This document shows, in pieces, positions 62,001 through 64,000 of a stretch of 64,000 nt of DNA; the stretch's first letter is position 1, and each line of letters begins with the position of its first letter. The position numbers and the translations under genes were made by a program. The DNA comes from Rhizohabitans arisaemae (GTDB taxonomy: Bacteria; Actinomycetota; Actinomycetes; Streptosporangiales; Streptosporangiaceae): positions 992,001 to 1,056,000 of the forward strand of contig NZ_BLRH01000034.1 in NCBI RefSeq assembly GCF_025996515.1, read 5' to 3'. The notes below the pieces were generated by a model. It was not told the DNA's origin. It searched no databases and worked only from the letters and a program-made list of their open reading frames with translations.

Positions 62001-64000
62001 ATGCGCGAAGGCCGATGGGAAACGGTCACCGAGTCCGAATTCGACCACGAGCGCCGCAGTCTGGACACCATCCGGGACCGGCTTCCCGATGCCGAGCCCT
62101 GGCGGGCCTGGTCGAATTTCACCTTCACCGCCCACACCGGTCACGTGCGCGAGGTCGATCTCCTGGTAGTCACGCCCGGCGGCGCGTACATGATCGAGCT
62201 TAAGCACTGGCACGGCACCGTCACCACAGAGAACGGCACGTGGGTGCAGACCGCCCCGAACGGCCGCCGGATCCCGCACGGCAACCCGCTCCACCTCGTC
62301 GACAAGAAGGCGAAGGAACTGGCCGGGCTGCTCGGGCGGTACGGCAGGCGCGTGTGGGTGAACGCCGCCGTCTGCTTCACCGACTCCTCGCTCCGGGTGC
62401 AGCTCGCCGCCCACGACCAGAACGGCGTCCACACGGTGGACAGGCTCCTGGAGACGCTGCGGCTGCCGGCCCGCGACGAGCGCGGCCGGATCACCCCCAC
62501 CGACTCCCGGGAGATCAAAGCTGCGCTGGGCCGGATCGGCATCCGCCGGAGCGACGCCGAGTACAAGGTCGGCCCGTACCTGCTGGAACGGAAATCCTTC
62601 GACACCGGGCCGACCTGGGCCGACTATCTGGCCCGCCACAGTGAACTTCCGGAATCGGTCCGTGTCCGTATCTACCTGCGGGAACGAGGCTCGGACGCCT
62701 CGGTCCGCGCATCGGTGGAGAACGCCGCCCGGCGGGAGGCCGCCATTTTGCGGCACTTCCCCCACCCCGGTGTCGTCCAGCTCAAGCAATACGATCCCTC
62801 CGGCCACTCGGCCGGCCCCGCCCTCATTCTCGATTACCACCCGCAAACGCTGCGCCTCGACGAATATCTCGTCCAATACGGCGACAAACTCGACATCCTC
62901 GGCCGGGTGGCCTTGGTTCGGCAACTCGCGGAAACGATACGGTCCGCGCACTCCAGCCGCATTTACCATCGTGGGCTGGCCGCCCGCTCCGTGCATGTGA
63001 TTCCCCGCAACCGCGGGCGCGCCGGACGGACCGTGAGCGAGGAGGCCGCCTGGCTCACCCCCCATCTCCAGATATCGGACTGGCACATCGCCACCCAGCG
63101 CGGCGGCGCCCAGAGCCAGGGCCTGACCCGGCACGCCCCCACGGCCCTGTCGGCGATCCACCTGGCCGAGGGCTCGGACCCCTACCTCGCGCCCGAGCTG
63201 ACCGCGCTCAACCCGGATCCGATCGCCCTCGACGTGTACGGGCTCGGCGTGCTCACCTACCTGCTGGCGACGGGCCGGGCTCCGGCCGCCAGTCAGGCCG
63301 AGCTGCTGGCCCGGCTGGAGGCCGGGGAGGGGCTGCGGCCCAGCGCGATCGTGGACGGGCTGTCGGAGGACATCGACGAGCTGGTGCAGGCCGCGACCGC
63401 GTACCTGCCGGACCGGCGCCTGGCCACGGTCGACGAGTTCCTGGAGATGCTGGAATGCGTCGAGGACTCGCTGACCGCCCCCGCCGAGATCGCTCCGGCG
63501 CAGACCCAGGACAAGGACCCCCTGGAGTCCGTCGCGGGCGATGTGCTCGCGGGCCGCTGGGAGGTACGGCGCAGGCTGGGCACCGGCTCGACCAGCCGGG
63601 CCTTTCTCGTCCGGGACCTGCGGGAGGCACGCGGAGCCCGTACCTTCGCGGTGTTGAAGGTGGCCCTGTCCGACAGCCGCGGCGAGGTCCTCGCCCGGGA
63701 GGCCGAGGTGATGCGGCGGCTCCGCCCCCACCAGGGCGTCATCCGGCTGGTGGAGCCGGAGCCGCTGACCGTGGGCGGGCGGACCGTGCTGGCGCTGGAG
63801 TACGTCGGCGACGAGCGGGACCCCGACGACGGTGAGCCGGGCGGCGCCCGCCGCCGGGAGGAGACCGTGGCGCGGCAGCTGCGGGAGGGCGGCCGGCTCC
63901 AGGTCGACCAGCTGGAGGCGTACGGGGACTACCTGTTCCGCGCGGTCGACTTCCTGGAGGGCGAGGGGGTCTGGCATCGGGACCTCAAGCCGGACAACAT
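62001..64000 (+). CDS. pglW: PglW-like NERD/dual-kinase protein, 5' part
   Basis: The frame is open from ATG 62001 to the window end (666 codons). Residues about 10-110 are a NERD nuclease-related domain (RAWSNFTFTAHTGHVREVDLLV, then MIELKHWHG). Residues about 200-490 form a first kinase-like domain whose catalytic loop reads YHRGLAARSVHV (Asp of HRD replaced by Gly), so it is a pseudokinase. A second kinase domain starts near 515 with loop GTGSTSRAF, lysine in VLKVA and an intact HRDLKPDN. This layout matches PglW, the serine/threonine kinase of Pgl (BREX type 2) phage defence. The rest of the system lies outside the window. Confidence 0.82.
   Translation, partial: MREGRWETVTESEFDHERRSLDTIRDRLPDAEPWRAWSNFTFTAHTGHVREVDLLVVTPGGAYMIELKHWHGTVTTENGTWVQTAPNGRRIPHGNPLHLVDKKAKELAGLLGRYGRRVWVNAAVCFTDSSLRVQLAAHDQNGVHTVDRLLETLRLPARDERGRITPTDSREIKAALGRIGIRRSDAEYKVGPYLLERKSFDTGPTWADYLARHSELPESVRVRIYLRERGSDASVRASVENAARREAAILRHFPHPGVVQLKQYDPSGHSAGPALILDYHPQTLRLDEYLVQYGDKLDILGRVALVRQLAETIRSAHSSRIYHRGLAARSVHVIPRNRGRAGRTVSEEAAWLTPHLQISDWHIATQRGGAQSQGLTRHAPTALSAIHLAEGSDPYLAPELTALNPDPIALDVYGLGVLTYLLATGRAPAASQAELLARLEAGEGLRPSAIVDGLSEDIDELVQAATAYLPDRRLATVDEFLEMLECVEDSLTAPAEIAPAQTQDKDPLESVAGDVLAGRWEVRRRLGTGSTSRAFLVRDLREARGARTFAVLKVALSDSRGEVLAREAEVMRRLRPHQGVIRLVEPEPLTVGGRTVLALEYVGDERDPDDGEPGGARRREETVARQLREGGRLQVDQLEAYGDYLFRAVDFLEGEGVWHRDLKPDN

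Noticed and set aside
61935-63977. 680-codon open frame on the minus strand at the window end
   Set aside because: Antisense to the PglW-like gene, whose NERD and kinase motifs are on the plus strand.

Overview
The window is high-GC DNA with dense genes on both strands, GTG/TTG starts and frequent 4-bp ATGA/GTGA overlaps. It also carries several family types typical of mycelial actinomycetes: a DUF574-type SAM methyltransferase, ECF sigma plus CU044_5270-type protein, XRE/DUF6879 regulator sets, STAND ATPases and a NERD-kinase. I infer a Streptosporangiales-like or Streptomyces-like actinobacterium. No rRNA, tRNA or CRISPR array was recognised.

1-31.4 kb is mostly housekeeping or metabolic. 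It opens with the 5' end of an unknown gene and two tandem paralogous secreted proteins (389-1374). A persulfide/sulfur locus follows: CstR-like repressor, persulfide dioxygenase-rhodanese, and rhodanese-membrane protein (1553-3873). Its 6-4-6 operators recur 22 kb away in front of a TauE/SafE exporter (24148-24900). Next are an MFS pump with TetR and two operators (3894-6029) and a four-gene operon that reads as D-to-L amino-acid conversion (dipeptidase, M20 deacylase, COG3375 GNAT, N-acylamino-acid racemase; 7178-11248). After assorted hydrolase, methyltransferase, CHAP, GNAT, SDR, DUF418 and DedA genes come a two-component system, a YigZ protein, a tyrosine recombinase, ACC deaminase, lipoamide dehydrogenase and a two-gene K+/H+ antiporter preceded by a mini-ORF and a hairpin.

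31.7-39.6 kb holds an ECF sigma factor with its downstream partner, a beta-propeller lipoprotein, a DeoR-MFS pair, a free-standing FtsX-like ectodomain with a small upstream look-alike ORF, and two secreted proteins.

39.8-64 kb is the accessory part. It contains an XRE-transmembrane-glycosidase fold protein whose catalytic glutamates look lost. It also has an XRE/TPR regulator and a tightly overlapping operon of radical SAM enzyme, DnaQ-like exonuclease, dTMP kinase-like protein, aldo/keto reductase and small membrane protein. A 174-bp direct repeat, copied from the kinase 5' end, lies at both sides of the first part of this block. An XRE-DUF6879-small protein trio precedes it. Then come a NUDIX protein, a DesKR-type two-component system, decayed gene pieces, and two 2.9-kb duplicated modules. 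Each module has a conserved leader, a STAND/NB-ARC-TPR ATPase and a conserved trailer, and they flank an ArsR-SRPBCC-reductase-TetR-SDR cargo. A third copy survives as a fragment. The window ends inside a PglW-like NERD/dual-kinase gene, the signature kinase of Pgl (BREX type 2) phage defence. I read 48.5-64 kb as the edge of a defence island; the STAND modules and the radical SAM operon are the best candidates for undescribed systems.
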